Below are positions 51,199-62,987 of a DNA stretch of 64,000 bases, in pieces. Both the position numbers and the translations under genes were made by a program. Origin of the DNA: Colletotrichum lupini (Eukaryota > Ascomycota > Sordariomycetes > Glomerellales > Glomerellaceae); the NCBI RefSeq assembly GCF_023278565.1, contig NC_064677.1, positions 3,472,001 through 3,536,000 of the forward strand, in the 5' to 3' direction. Numbering within the stretch: position 1 is the stretch's first letter; every line of letters begins with the position of its first letter. The notes under the pieces were generated by a model that saw nothing but the letters and a program-made list of their open reading frames with translations, searched no databases and was not told the origin of the DNA.

Positions 51199-52563
51199 AT
51201 GGTGAAAGAAACTAAGCTGTACGATCAGCTGGGCGTCAAGCCCACGGCGACGCAAGATGAGATCAAAAAGGGTTATCGGTAAGTCACAATAGCCTTCCCT
51301 GAAACTTGTTTTTTGTCCTTTCGCCCTTTCTGCCCCTCACTTCTCTCTTACCCGTCGTTGCCCAACGGCGTGGCCCAATCGCCCTCTTTGCCTCCACACA
51401 CGGCCATATCAGACCGTAGTATGCTAACCATCTCACGAACATAGGAAATCCGCACTAAAGTGGCACCCCGACAAGAACAAGGATAACCCAGACGCCGCCG
51501 AGAAGTTCAAAGAGTGCTCCCAGGCCTACGAGATCCTTTCCGATCCCGAGAAGCGCAAGACGTACGATGACTACGGTCTCGAGTTCCTACTCCGCGGAGG
51601 CGGCGCCCCTCCTCCAGATGCCGGTGGCGCCAACCCCTTCGCTGGGGGCGGCATGCCCGGTGGCTTCGACTTTGGAGGAGGAGGCATGCCGGGCGGCGGC
51701 GGCGCACGCACGTTCCGCTTCAGCACAGGAGGGGGCGGCAACGGGTTCAACTTCAGCTCGGCGGATGACGTTTTTGCCGAGTTCATGCGCTCTGGTGCTG
51801 GCGGTATGGGCGGTGGCGGCGGCGGCGGCGGCGCGGGCGGCATGGACGACTTTTCCGACATCTTTTCGACGTTTGGCGGTGCCGGCGGCCCGCGGGGTAG
51901 CAGATCATCGCGCATGCGCAGCAGCGGGTTCGGCGACTCGCGGGGGGCGAGGGAGGCGACGCCCGAGGTCACCACGGTGGAGCGGCCTCTCCCACTCACA
52001 TTGGAGGAGCTGTTCCGTGGCGTGACGAAGAAGATGAAGATTAAGCGCAAGACCTTTGACGACACGGGCAAGAGGACGACGACTGATACGGTTCTCGAGG
52101 TGCCCATCAAGCCGGGTCTGAAGAAGGGAAGCAAGATCAAGTTCAAGGGCGTAGGCGACCAGGAAGAAGGCGGCCAGCAGGACCTACACTTTATTCTGGA
52201 AGAGGTACGTTAACAGGCACATTCCCGATGCGAAAACTAGAGATATGGCAGTACTAACAAATACTACAGAAAGCTCACCCGCTTTTCGTGCGCGAAGACA
52301 ACGACCTGGTTCACACTGTCGAGTTGGACCTAAAGGAGGCCCTCACGGGCTGGAAGCGGACGGTGACGACGATCGACGGCAAGCAGCTGAACCTCGATAA
52401 GAACGGCCCCACACAGCCCGGCAGCTCCGATCGGTACCCCGGCCTAGGCATGCCCATTTCCAAGAAGCCTGGAACGAGGGGCGACTTTGTCATCAAGTAC
52501 AATGTCAAGTTCCCCACGAGCTTAACACCGGCGCAGAAGCAGCAGTTGAAGGAGATTCTGTAA
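51199..52563 (+). CDS. SIS1: Class B (Sis1/DNAJB-type) J-protein
   Basis: Hsp70 co-chaperone of cytosol and nucleus. Exons 51199-51278, 51445-52204 and 52270-52563 give 377 aa. The J-domain occupies residues 5-70 with HPD at 34-36 (KWHPDKN). A Gly/Phe/Met-rich linker follows (about 76-185) with runs of Gly, and no Cys-rich zinc finger is present, which makes it class B. Two substrate-binding beta domains then start at [16 protein letters not shown], with [22 protein letters not shown] and the C-terminal [19 protein letters not shown] dimerisation end. A poly-Gly block at 51817-51840 is GGC-repeat DNA. A heat-shock element lies about 1 kb upstream. Confidence 0.93.
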
Positions 52564-54745
52564 AGAGAACTCAGGAGTGAGGGATGGAGGGGCTTGCGGA
52601 GACGTTGCTAAGGCGACGCAGTTTGCGCCGGGGGTGTTTGCACCGTAAACAAGATGATCCTTTGGTTCGGCTGGCCGGTATGCTCATCATGAATAGGAGT
52701 TTGGGGCGTGGTTGGGTTTTCTGCTTTTACAAGGCCAAGGGTTGGCCTTTTCCTTTTTGCCCCTCTACGAGCATTGCGCATTTCATGAGCAGGCAACACG
52801 AGCTGAGTTGCTGGTGGAGAGGTGATGCCTGCGCAGAGGTACTTAGATATGAAATAATTCAAGCTTAAGACTATGTTGACACGTACTCAAGTGTCGTTAT
52901 GATATTTGTGACTACAGCCTGACTGCTGGCACCAGGAAGTGACTTTTCGTTTAGTTGATGAGCTGTGACGACCGCCACAATCGTAATGGGGAAGAGCTGT
53001 CGTGGCAGAGGGGGTGAACGGCGGACACGATGGCGCGAGAAGCCAATGTCCAGGATTTAATATTGAGCTCTGAACATTGATCCTATTCAACATCTTGCAA
53101 TAGATATCACCATGTTCTCTTCAGATGGTCGGCATATTCTGACCAGGCTTCAATGACGACATTACCACGACTAGACGGCTCACTCGCGCATCTCGGGACC
53201 GAGAGGTGTCCAGCCCCCCCGTCGTCCCGATTTTGTTGTGCTGGAATTTCCCATGTTCATCCCGGCGCAGGCCGAGCGAGCTGTATCCTTGCGGCTAGTG
53301 GAGTTTGCCTCGGGAGCTACCGTCCACTTAGTTACACATCTAATAGATCTTGTGTAGGGTAAGGTGAGCGTACGAAAAATTGGACACAACAGGTGAGGTT
53401 GTTTTGTTTATTTCCCGTCCCTGGAGTGCGGTTATATTGGACTGATCTCCTCTTCTATAGTATGTCTTCAAAAGTAAGTGGTATTCTCAGTCTGTAATTC
53501 GGAAGCTATCTCAATCTTATCACGATATTCAGAGCGGAGAAAGAAAGGACCTCGGTGGTAAGCCTACCGAGTACGAATGCGCCTCGTCTCCCGTCGATAG
53601 TGGTCAATCACTCGACGTTGATCTGTACGCTATACTGATACACTCATCTACGCGGCTATGCAAGACGGAATATTTCGCGCAAGGTTAGGTTGTAATGAAG
53701 ATTCTCACAGGCCCGTCTCCCCGAGTTCCCCGACCCTACGCTCGGCAGAACTCTGTTTCGCACGCTGGGCGCGGCCGGGTTCGGGAGGTCGGGATGATGG
53801 AGGGCGGATGGTTTGTGCGGGGGGTTTGGAACGATGGGCTGATCGCGATGAAGTCTCGGCTTCCGCTACTCCAACTACGAGTATTGGTGTTCAAAGAATG
53901 CAGGATTCCTCTCATATCGAATCAGGTAAATGGCGCATCAAGCGAGATTCGGCGGTTGCGGTTCCGGAGTTTCGCCGCGGTGTTCTTTAAGAGCTTTGTG
54001 TACATTGGCCATGTGGTGGTGCATGTATGTATGTGTATGTAAGTACTCGACCCCGCGGTGATGACGACACTTCACATGCGGGAAACGGGTGGACGACGGG
54101 ATGGGGACGCCCGTGGGTTTTGGAGGGGGAGGGGTAAAAGCGTTGGTGGGGCCCCTCGTTCTACAGTAGGTAGCCAGCCTAGGTAGGCCCAGAGAGCCAT
54201 CGATGCGAGTGCTGCCGGGTATTGTGAGGCCATTTTCCCGCCAGAGCTGGTCGAGGTCCGACTTACCTAACTTACTTACCGTACTTTGCGTGTTATTTTC
54301 CGCGGCTCTCATTGGACTCGTTGGGACGACGAAGATGAGAAGCCGGCTTGGAGGAAGAGGGGAGGGGGGTCAAGGAAGCGGGCGCGGGAGAAAGACGGAA
54401 GGAAAAGAGAGACCTTTTTGGTTTCCTGGGAGACAGATGCGTTCGATACCTGAATAGAAGTCCTATTCTACCCTGATTCACTACGTAGTTCATTTCCTCG
54501 CCCTCTCCTCCTCCATTCCGAGGCTCCCAGTTCTTCAAGTCCCCAGCTGCAACCAAGGTTTCTTTCTCAATTGGTCTCGGATAATAAGCTTCGTCTACCT
54601 TATAGATAGCTTGCTTACTCCCCCTCCTCCCCTCCAGACTCGGCTCTCAGCTCCCAGCTTCATTGAACCCCGCTCTTCACGAGGCAAGCTCTCCACCTCA
54701 AACCCGGAATAGCATCCGACGAGCCTTTTGTAAATAACCGCCAAC
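52564..54745. other. Gene-free stretch between SIS1 and the HAD gene
   Basis: No domain-bearing frame. The last 300 bases are C/T-rich, as in other leaders in this window. Confidence 0.45.
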
Positions 54746-55559
54746 ATGCCTCAAGTACGTCGCGATGAGAACCCAAGTCGACCGAGTACGACCCAGCTCG
54801 AACTGACATGAACTAACCACCACCACGCAGATCACAACCCTCCTCTTCGACTGCGACAACACCCTCGTCCTCTCCGAGGAACTCGCCTTCGAGGCCTGCG
54901 CCGACCTCATCAACGAGATCTGCGCCTCCCGCAACATCGAGCAGCGCTTCACGGGCGAATCCCTCATCAAGGAGTTCGTCGGCCAAAACTTCCGCGGCAT
55001 GCTCCTCGGCCTCGCCAAGTCCCACAACTTTGAGCTCCAACCCGACGAGCTCGAGACGTACGTCACCCGCGAAGAGGACGCCGTCATCGCCAAGCTCAAA
55101 GCCGCACTCAAACCCTGCCCGGGCGTCGACGACCAGCTCGAGGCGCTGCAAAAGGCCGGCAAGCATACCCTGTCCGTCGTCTCCTCGTCCGCCAAGCGCC
55201 GCGTCTGGGCGTCCGTCGTCAAAGTCGGGCAGGACAAGTACTTCCCCGAGGACGTCGTCTTCAGCGCCGCCACGTCGCTCCCCAAGCCCACCAGCAAGCC
55301 CGACCCGGCCATCTACCTGCACGCCATGAAGACGCTCGGCAAGAAGCCCGAAGAGTGCGTCGCCATCGAGGACTCCAAGAGCGGCACGCTCAGCGGCACG
55401 CGCGCGGGGATCAAGGTGATTGGGTACGTCGGCCCCTACGCCGCCGACAAGCAGGCGGAGATGGAGAAGGTGCTGCGCGATGCCGGGGCCGTGGTCGTCA
55501 TGAAGGACTGGAGCGAGTTCCCCGACATGCTGGCCAAGATCGAGAGCGGGAGCGCCTGA
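54746..55559 (+). CDS. HAD-superfamily phosphatase
   Basis: Predicted small-molecule phosphatase (subfamily I HAD hydrolase) of 245 aa. The first coding exon is only nine bases (54746-54754, MPQ) before a GTACGT donor; exon 2 is 54831-55559. This start is chosen because FDCDNTL lies right after the junction and an N-terminal Met is needed. Motif I is FDCDNTL (nucleophile D10, acid/base D12), motif II is VVSSSAKRR, motif III is the Lys in TSKPDPAIY, and motif IV is AIEDSKSG. The cap domain lies at about 20-100. Related enzymes hydrolyse sugar or glycerol phosphates; the substrate here is unknown. Convergent with RIT1, 3' ends about 250 bp apart. Confidence 0.85.
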
Positions 55560-55806
55560 CTAGCCGGTGTTTCTATCCCGTCGCCTTCTCTGTGAGGTTG
55601 AGGCTGCGGCGATGTAGAGGGATCATGATGGCTTCCATCTCCCTACCGAACCCCTAATATGTTCTTCCCATTTCTGTTCAATTGTTCATATCGTTAGCCA
55701 GGACCGACAGCGTTCCAATTATTGGAAGCGCTTTGTCAAACTAGCCCGCTCAGGAGAGAGATGGAATCCAGGTAGACAGACTCAAGACTAGTAAAAAGAG
55801 ACCTTT

Positions 55807-57482
55807 TCATCTTCGGTGGTCCATGAGAAAGCTGTTGACACTCTGCAACGTAGCCCGGTTCGCATTGGCCTCTGGATATGCCGTCATGATTGTCCCCAGC
55901 TTTACCCGGATCATGTCCTTGTTGAAAAACGTCGTCGAGTCCGCCACGCGAAACTTGCCGTCCCGGTCGAAGCACCAGCAGTAAATGGCCAGCGCGACGC
56001 CAATAGATAGATCCTTGCCCGTCTCGCAGGCCACGAGGACGCTGCCACTGCTGCTGCTGTCGCCCTCGGCAGCGCCCTGTACTACATCACGATGCGAGTC
56101 GAGGTACCCCGCGACAAAGGCGCAGATATCCGGCAGCGCCTGCCGGAGGTTGCGACTCGCGACCTTGTGCTTCCCGAGGCCGACTTGCATGTACGTCGGA
56201 GATTTCACCCACGCGTCCCGCGGCGTGACGTCCTGTGTTAGCACGACTCTGCACGCACCCGCGGACACGGCATCCGTACCACCACTGCTGTCTTCCTCAT
56301 CGTCCAGGGGTAAAGGACAGACGTAGATCCGCGGCGCAACTCGCTTCGGCTGCACCCCTCTCGGCGCATTCCTCTTGTCCTCCGCGACGAGACGAACAAC
56401 CAGTCCCGGGAGATCGGCCTCGGGACACGAGAGCAGCGCCGCGGCGTTCTCCCAAAATACTTCGGCTGTCAGACCGAGAGCCCAGTTCTCCGTGTCGTCG
56501 CCGGCGCCTTGGATGTACCCGGCCTCGCTCATTTCCGTACCGGCGACGCGGCGCGAGGAGGTGCAGCAGATGATGGGGTGGTAATTTTCGAAAACCACGT
56601 TCTTCACAGGGTCGTCATCATCGCCCGCAGACGCGGATAACGACGGAAGCTGCGTCTCTTGCGTGACCCAAAATGGCCGCAGGGGCTTGGAGACGTGCGC
56701 ACGGAGAGCCGCGAGATCGAGGTCGAGGCTCTTGAGGGAAGCGAGGAAGGACGGGAGGAGGGCAGCGATTTGGGCGTGTTCCGAGGCCGAGACGACGTTG
56801 GGCGGGGTGAAGAGGCGGAGCTCGCGTGCCGGGTCGAGGTCTGGGAAGAGGGCTGCGTTGAGGACGGCGCACCAGATTGGAATGGTTTTGCTTAGGGCGT
56901 CTGGCATTCCTGGGAGTCGTGTTAGTCTTGAGCTTCGTGGATGTGCTGATGTATGAGTCTGATGATGTGGACTTACTCTTGCCTCTGCGGGTTGAATCTA
57001 CAATGATGCATCTAGATTCTCAGTCAGCTCTGCTCTTATTAGAAGCAGTTTATATCGAAAGCCTCTTCCTCTTGTGAACGCACTCATGCCACCATCATCG
57101 AAGTCCAAAAACACCACCATAAAACTCACCCATCATGCTTCCCAACAAGCTCAAGCAAATGCAAATTCAACCTGCGCGTACTAAACTTCCAGGCATTCGT
57201 ATGCCCATCCGTACTCTTAAAGTACGCGCTTGCCCGCTTGTCCGCAGGTCGGATATACCAGCTCCCGCAGCGCTCGTTCGCCACAAGCGGACGACCGAAA
57301 CTGGCCGCGACATCCTGCACAAAGTCGGCGTCCTGCGTGATAGAGCGAAGTCGGTTCGCGATGGAGAGGTTAGAGCGCTTGAGGTCCGTGAGGATGTGGG
57401 AAAAGTTGTGGTTCGCCGTCGTGGGGAAGATGAGGTCTGAGAGGGCGGGTGCTGCGGCGGCGGGGTGTGTGTTTTGCGCCAT
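55807..57482 (-). CDS. RIT1: Initiator-tRNA A64 ribosyl-phosphate transferase
   Basis: Rit1 adds 2'-O-ribosyl phosphate to A64 of initiator tRNA-Met, keeping it out of elongation; the enzyme occurs in fungi and plants. Exons 57482-57130, 57011-56977 and 56909-55807 join in frame to 496 aa. Family motifs are NERCGSWYIRP, AYFKSTDGHTNAWKFSTRRLNLHLL, CIIVDSTRRGKRMPDALSKTIPIWCAVLN (spanning both introns, given in part) and a C-terminal domain with a CETGKDLS phosphatase-like loop. The start at 57482 (MAQNTHP) is chosen over an upstream in-frame Met because the extra 57 residues are non-conserved in look. The 35-nt middle exon is supported by exact restoration of the DSTRRGKRMPDALSK block. Confidence 0.94.
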
Positions 57483-60400
57483 GTTTCCCGGTTGAAGCTT
57501 TGGAGGGGTAGGGAGCTTCAGGATAGAACAGGGGTGTGTTTGGATTGAAGCTATCTCATCCAAGATGAGATTGAGTGAGGTTGGAGGGGGTTGTACAAGA
57601 TTGGCACTGTCTAGGGCTCGAAATGAGGCACGTCTCGGTCGTGAAATTTCCAATGTGGACGACCCTATTTTGCACTGTGCTTGCGCCTTGAATATGGTGC
57701 GAAAACAGTGTCACTCGATACTGTATGGATGCGAGGCGACTCATTCATCGCATTTCATCTGGATAACACCGATTATAAGATTGTGAGGTCATGTTTCAAG
57801 GCACTCATTCTGCAGGTTTAGCAGATGAAAGTTTGATGAGTTGATGCCAAGGGTTGAATGAGATTCAATGGGATCAGAGACATCGGAGATACTGTTAAGA
57901 GACATTGAATGAGGCTTCATTCTCATGTCCGTGCTGAATTCCAGGTGCATTCAGCCGCAAGCTAGGGATCGCTGGCATGCCTCACTCAGATGTCGTCCCA
58001 AGATGATCAAAGTTCTGTGCTGCTGCTGCCGCCACCACCGCCGCCGGCGGGCTCTCTCGGGCCGGACTTGAGAGTCGGTAACGCCGACGAGTTGAAGACG
58101 GAGAAGATGATGGAAACACCGGAATGTCGAGGATATCTCCCCGCCTTTTTTTTTCTTTTTCGTCGTAAAGATGCGCCGGTAGATGGTATACTGGCAACAC
58201 GCAAGCAAGCGTGGCTATGTTGGGTACAGCCAAGATGGGCGACGTAACTGTCGCTCGCTTCCTCGCTCGCTTGCTTGCTGCGCGGGTGAGATGCTTTCTC
58301 TGTACCCCAGCAATAGCTTGTGCCCGTACTGCGGCCGTGGGTGGATGGGGACCCGTCTTTACATAGCGTCGGGCGGCGAAGACTTACGCCATTATATCCA
58401 CCCTACGGATACATCAGTGACTTTATTTTCCTGGCGCAAGGGCATCTGGTGCGCTCTTCCCGCTGTGCTGCTCTGGTGATCAGACCAACGGCTCTCTTGA
58501 TGTGGGAGAGTAAGGGACAGAGAGATTCGTCTAGCTGGAGGCGGACTCGGGGTTCCCGTCTGTCAAGATCAAGGTCTTCGTTGTGGAATAGACTACATTT
58601 CCATGGGCTCTCAAGGTTCCGAGGCTCTTGAGGCCCTCTCTTCTCTCGTCTCATACGAGAGACAACAGTTGCCCTGTGACCAAACAATGCAAGGCCGATT
58701 GAACCTTGAGAGTCGCACTCCCGGCGTACGGAGCAGACGGTAGGGAGGGAAGCGCTGGGCGGCTCAGCCGTTGTGCGCGTGGACCACCCGGAATGCGGCG
58801 GCAGCGGGCTCGTGTTAGCTTCCTCATCTTGCTAGGTTCTCCGAAGATTGAAGACGGCTGAGGTGTCAGTCAGTGTCAATTGTCAGTGTCGCGCGCAATT
58901 CTGTGGCGGCTCCGCTGCGATGACAGTACCCAGTCCGTTCGCAAAAAGACGATATTCTCCAGAAGCTCTAACGGGCGGTCGTCTTGTCTCGTCTCGTCTG
59001 CCGTGGGTTGCCGTCCAAGGAATAGAGGTCCATTATCGTCTGCAGGTTGTCATCATTGATGATCGCCGTCCGGCCATTTCTCCCCCTGCTGCCGCGCATC
59101 ACCCCAGACAACCGTGACAACCAGGACGTTTTAGCATGCAGCAAAAAAGCAGCAGCGAAGCAACCGCGAAGCAACGACCAATCCAACGCCAGACAACGTC
59201 AGACGAAAATCAGGGCTCGCTGGCTTCGGTAGGAGAAACAACGGCGCGTCAGCCATTGGCTTGCGCCGGTCGACGGTTGAGAAATACGAAAAGGCACCAT
59301 ACCATTGAACTGGTGCGTGGCTTCCTCCCCTCGGTAGGCTCTCTGTACCTTGAACGTCGTCCCTTTGGCTAGCATGCGGCGACACCAAGTACATGGACAC
59401 ATGGTGAACCATAGGGCCACAGGGCAAAGGGGACAGAAAAGGTAAAAAAAGAGACGGGTTCGAACTATTCGCTCGGGGAGGCGTGGCGTGCAGGGATCTA
59501 TTGCTCAGCTGGTCGCACTTGAGGGACGATAATTCGCTGCCTGGGCCGCAGTGGCGCAGTGTAAACCCAGCGGTTGAGTGGCTTGGTTCAACCCAAGTTT
59601 CCGCAGTCTGCCTCATCCCAACCCGTGTGCCTGTGTGGAATCCATCCGTTCATGGAGTGTCCTTGGATCATGGGCCGTGAGTTCGCATTGGTGTCCGTCC
59701 CATTGCGCGTAGAGGTTCCGCAGCATCGGGGCTGCAAAATGACCGTAGGAGGGATCCTGGTTGAAGCCTCAAGGTTGGTATCAAGACGAGAAGATGATTA
59801 CGGAGTACACTGCAGTGCAATGTGGAATGATTACATACCTCAAGGTACCTTGCCTTAACTCACAGCAAACTTCGAATTGCTCAGGTAAGGCAAGGCAGGG
59901 AAGGCAAAGACCAAAGATGACGGGAGCTTCAGGCGCGGCTTGGACCCACCCCTCTGCCAGGCGTCCACTCCACCGCCCACTGCTACAGTAAGGTAAGAGG
60001 GAACGAGTCGTTGCCCACTGAATCCACGTCTCGTCACTGCCGCAATTCGAGGCCAGCTGGGGCTGTTTCGTTTTAAAGACAAGAAAAGGCAGACGCGTCC
60101 CCCAAAAGCCACTTTGCTCCTTCTGTTTCTGATTTCCCGTCTATTACCTCCCATCTTCCTCACACTCACCTCACCTCACTCATATACCTCCAAGCTTTCT
60201 CTCACGGATAGTTTCCAGTGTTTTTGACAATCAGCGAACAGCATCTCACCTCGCCCTCGACACTCGTTCCCACAACCCGAACAACCCAAGCCAGCGAGCT
60301 ACCTATCTTACATCATTACAGCGGGTTCCCTTATCGATTGGCCCCCCAGAACCCCCCCGTCCACTGGTTCCGATCCCTGGGTTGTCTCGCCAAACCCCGT

Positions 60401-60574
60401 TGCCGAGCCGGATTGAGTTTGATCTTTATTTAGAAGGGGAAAAAAGGCCAGGGGAGCAACAGTCGCATAGCTGACAACCTCCTCTCATCCAACATCCCCC
60501 TTTCGATCACAAACGTAGGGAAACCCTACTAGATCACCAACAAACCCGACATATTCGACGACTCGACGACAAAC
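57483..60574. other. Three-kilobase gene-free stretch
   Basis: Head-to-head spacing between RIT1 and the MARVEL gene. It contains a CCG/CTG-rich patch (about 58019-58060), a GCTCGCTT simple-repeat patch (about 58248-58280) and a C/T-rich leader from about 60150. None of the open frames carries a domain. A tRNA-like TTCGAAC near 59457 does not fold as a tRNA. Confidence 0.45.
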
Positions 60575-61619
60575 ATGCTCGGAAACCTCGACTTTGACCC
60601 GGAATACGTCCCCGGCGTCAAGCTCGGTCTGCACATCTTCCAGTTCATTCTGTCCTTCGCCATTTGGGCATTGGAAATTGCAGTGTTTAGAGCCGATAAC
60701 GCAAAGATCGTCGGCAACAATGGCTGGACTTTTGGAGTGGTAAAGCAACCTGACAGGAAAATGAGTCCTGTATTTTGGCAAGGTATGCAAATCGCTGACA
60801 GTCGCATCGCAGTGCTTCCTTTCGCTACCAGCGTGGATCTACCTGATTATGGCGCCGCGGTGGCCGAGAACGAGAAAACTGGCCAACCCCTACGCCATGG
60901 CCATCGTAGATGCGTGCTTCTGCATCATCTGGCTCTCTGCCTTCGCAAGTCAGGCCGCCTACAACACAGCCAACCAGTGCGGTGACGGCTGCAAGCTCAG
61001 CAAGGCCATTGTCGGCTTGGGTGTTTTCGTGTGGTAAGTCATCAGAGAATGTGGATCGCAGCTATTCAGGCAATGATGCTAACAGCACTTTGACAGCCTT
61101 CTCTTCGGAGGCAGCACCTTTGTCAGTCTGTACACTCTGAAGTACTACCAGTTCCACGGCAAGCTCCCCGGCTACGACAAGGAGAAGCTCGGCGGAGACA
61201 ACATCGACCCCGACAAGGCCGCCTTCTCCATGGCACCCCACGACGAGGAGGCATACGCCCCCGTCCAGATGGATGACCACAACGACGACAACACAACGCT
61301 CTACGGCGGCAACGCCACCGGCAACCACGGATACGCCAACAACAGCTACAACAGTCGCTACGGCGCCGGCAGCTCGGCCTACGGCGAGGATGACGACCCG
61401 AACCGCTACGGATCCCTCCCCTCGCGCCAGAACGGTGCCATGTTCGACAGCGAGACCGAGTACCACTCTCAAACTCATCCCCAGAGGCCCACCTCCACCA
61501 GCCCCGCGGCGGCGGTACAACCGTACTCCGCCCCTGAGCCGTATGGCGCAGCGCCTGCTTACGACGACGACCGGCCGGCGCAGTTCCCTTCTGCGCCCTA
61601 CGATCGCACGATGCATTAA
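60575..61619 (+). CDS. MARVEL-domain membrane protein
   Basis: Exons 60575-60739, 60813-61033 and 61097-61619 join in frame to 302 aa. Four membrane segments are visible: about 15-38 (LHIFQFILSFAIWALEIAVF), about 54-70, about 84-106 (AIVDACFCIIWLSAFASQAAY) and about 118-140, the MARVEL layout of synaptophysin-like and Nce102-like proteins. A conserved-looking extracellular Cys pair (CGDGC) lies between helices 3 and 4. The C-terminal half (about 150-302) is a Tyr/Asn/Ser/Pro-rich cytoplasmic tail. Such proteins organise plasma-membrane domains in fungi; this role is inferred from fold only. The long polar tail separates it from the short Nce102 type. Confidence 0.85.
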
Positions 61620-62187
61620 GATGAATATCCTGTTCTTTCAATGGGATAGTATTCCGGTGTGAAGGATTTGTGATGGCAGGGCCACAGCCCGAGCAAAACC
61701 TAGGCCGGTTTTGGGTTGACGAAGGCGGACGGACTGTGCTGTCCAGTGTTCACATAGATGGGCTTGGATTTTTATTTTCCGGATTACGGGGTGTTGTTGG
61801 CGTCCCATTTGTAACAAAGGTAATCGCAAAGATACCAGGCATGAAGCTCTCTCTAGGTAGACATCAAATTTGATGACATGACGATTAAAAGTCAATGATG
61901 AAAAATGATCAGCTTGCTTTCGTAGTGAACATGTGGAATATTGTGTTTTATGCCAAAAGATTTGATCTGAAAACGCCATAACTCCGCAAAGGGGGAACAC
62001 GACAGTATTTCCTCTATGGCCAGGCTCTTACCACCGACCAACATGTAATATGAACGACTCCTTTTGGAACTTTTTCTTTCCTTCCATGCCCTCCCTCTCT
62101 GTAAATGCTTTCTTCCCCTCTCCTCTACTTCCTTCCTTCCATTTTCACCCCTTCTCATCTACACTGCGTCTCCTCTCCCGAAAAGAT
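61620..62187. other. Convergent 3' flanks of MARVEL gene and NOP16
   Basis: Both neighbouring genes end here. The stretch is C/T-rich toward NOP16. No gene is seen. Confidence 0.5.
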
Positions 62188-62987
62188 TTACGCCTTGCCA
62201 GTAAACCTCTTCACCCGGCGCGCGATATCGCCCTTCGTCTGCTGCATGGGGTTCAACTTGCGATCCCGCACCATGGCATCGTAGTCGTCGCCGTGCTTGG
62301 CAATCAACCTCTCGAGCCATTCTTTCTCCTGCTGGCTAATGTGTCGCGGCTTCTTGATCTCGGGGAGGGCGGCTTCCTTCTCGAGGAGGCGGATGACTTC
62401 GGGTCTGCTCTCGTCGTCGATGCCACCCCATTCCTCTTCGTTCTCCTCTTCGTCGTCGGATCCTTCTTCGAGGGCGTTCAGGGGGTCGTTGAGGGGGTTG
62501 GGACGCTTATTGGCGCTGGCGTAGTGGATCTTGATGATTTTGCCGTCGGCGTCGCGCTCGACGCGGGCTTCTTCGAAGACGGCTTCTTCGGTTGTGGAGA
62601 TGGCGAAGGGGTCGCGCTTGGCGGCGGCGGTGGAGGAGGAGGCGGTCTTTGCTTGCTCGAGTTGGGCGAGCGGCTTTTCTGTGCCGCCTGTTGCTGATTT
62701 GAGGCGGGCTGTGAGGCCTAGGCGGCGGTAGTTTTGGGTGAGGGTTTCCTTCTTGTTCCTGGACGACAATGGGTGGTCAGCACAAATTGTGTTTCTCTCT
62801 CGGTGGTGGGATCTGGACGTAGAGGTGCGGGCAGTTCAAAGGGGCGACGAGTGTGTGTGTGTGTGTCTGCGTACCAGTTCTTTGCGATGATGTCGTTGCC
62901 GAGAGGGTTGAGGAGCTTCTTGGGCCTGTTTGTCTTGACTTTGGCGCGGCCGGAGCGGCGCTTCTTCTTTTGGAGGACGGAGCCCAT
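62188..62987 (-). CDS. NOP16: Nucleolar ribosome-biogenesis protein Nop16
   Basis: 60S ribosomal-subunit assembly factor of the nucleolus. Exons 62987-62875 and 62758-62188 give 227 aa. The N-terminus MGSVLQKKKRRSGRAKVK followed by [31 protein letters not shown] (given in part) is the Nop16 signature, with the intron inside the NW codon pair. The C-terminus HISQQEKEWLERLIAKHGDD and KLNPMQQTKGDIARRVKRF is equally typical. A middle acidic stretch (EEGSDDEEENEEE) separates the two. The length is normal for fungi. The intron holds a (GT)8 microsatellite. Confidence 0.93.
62851..62866 (+). repeat. (GT)8 microsatellite in the NOP16 intron
   Basis: Eight perfect GT units within intron 62759-62874, close to its donor. 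Possible length polymorphism; no function is implied. Confidence 0.9.

Noticed and set aside
51571..52146. Pro-rich minus-strand frame of 191 codons
   Set aside because: Antisense of the Gly/Phe-rich linker of the J-protein; composition explained by GGC repeats.
59440..59560. TTCGAAC string with an adjacent T-run on the minus strand, suggesting a Pol III gene
   Set aside because: The T-arm does not form a stem and no cloverleaf fits.
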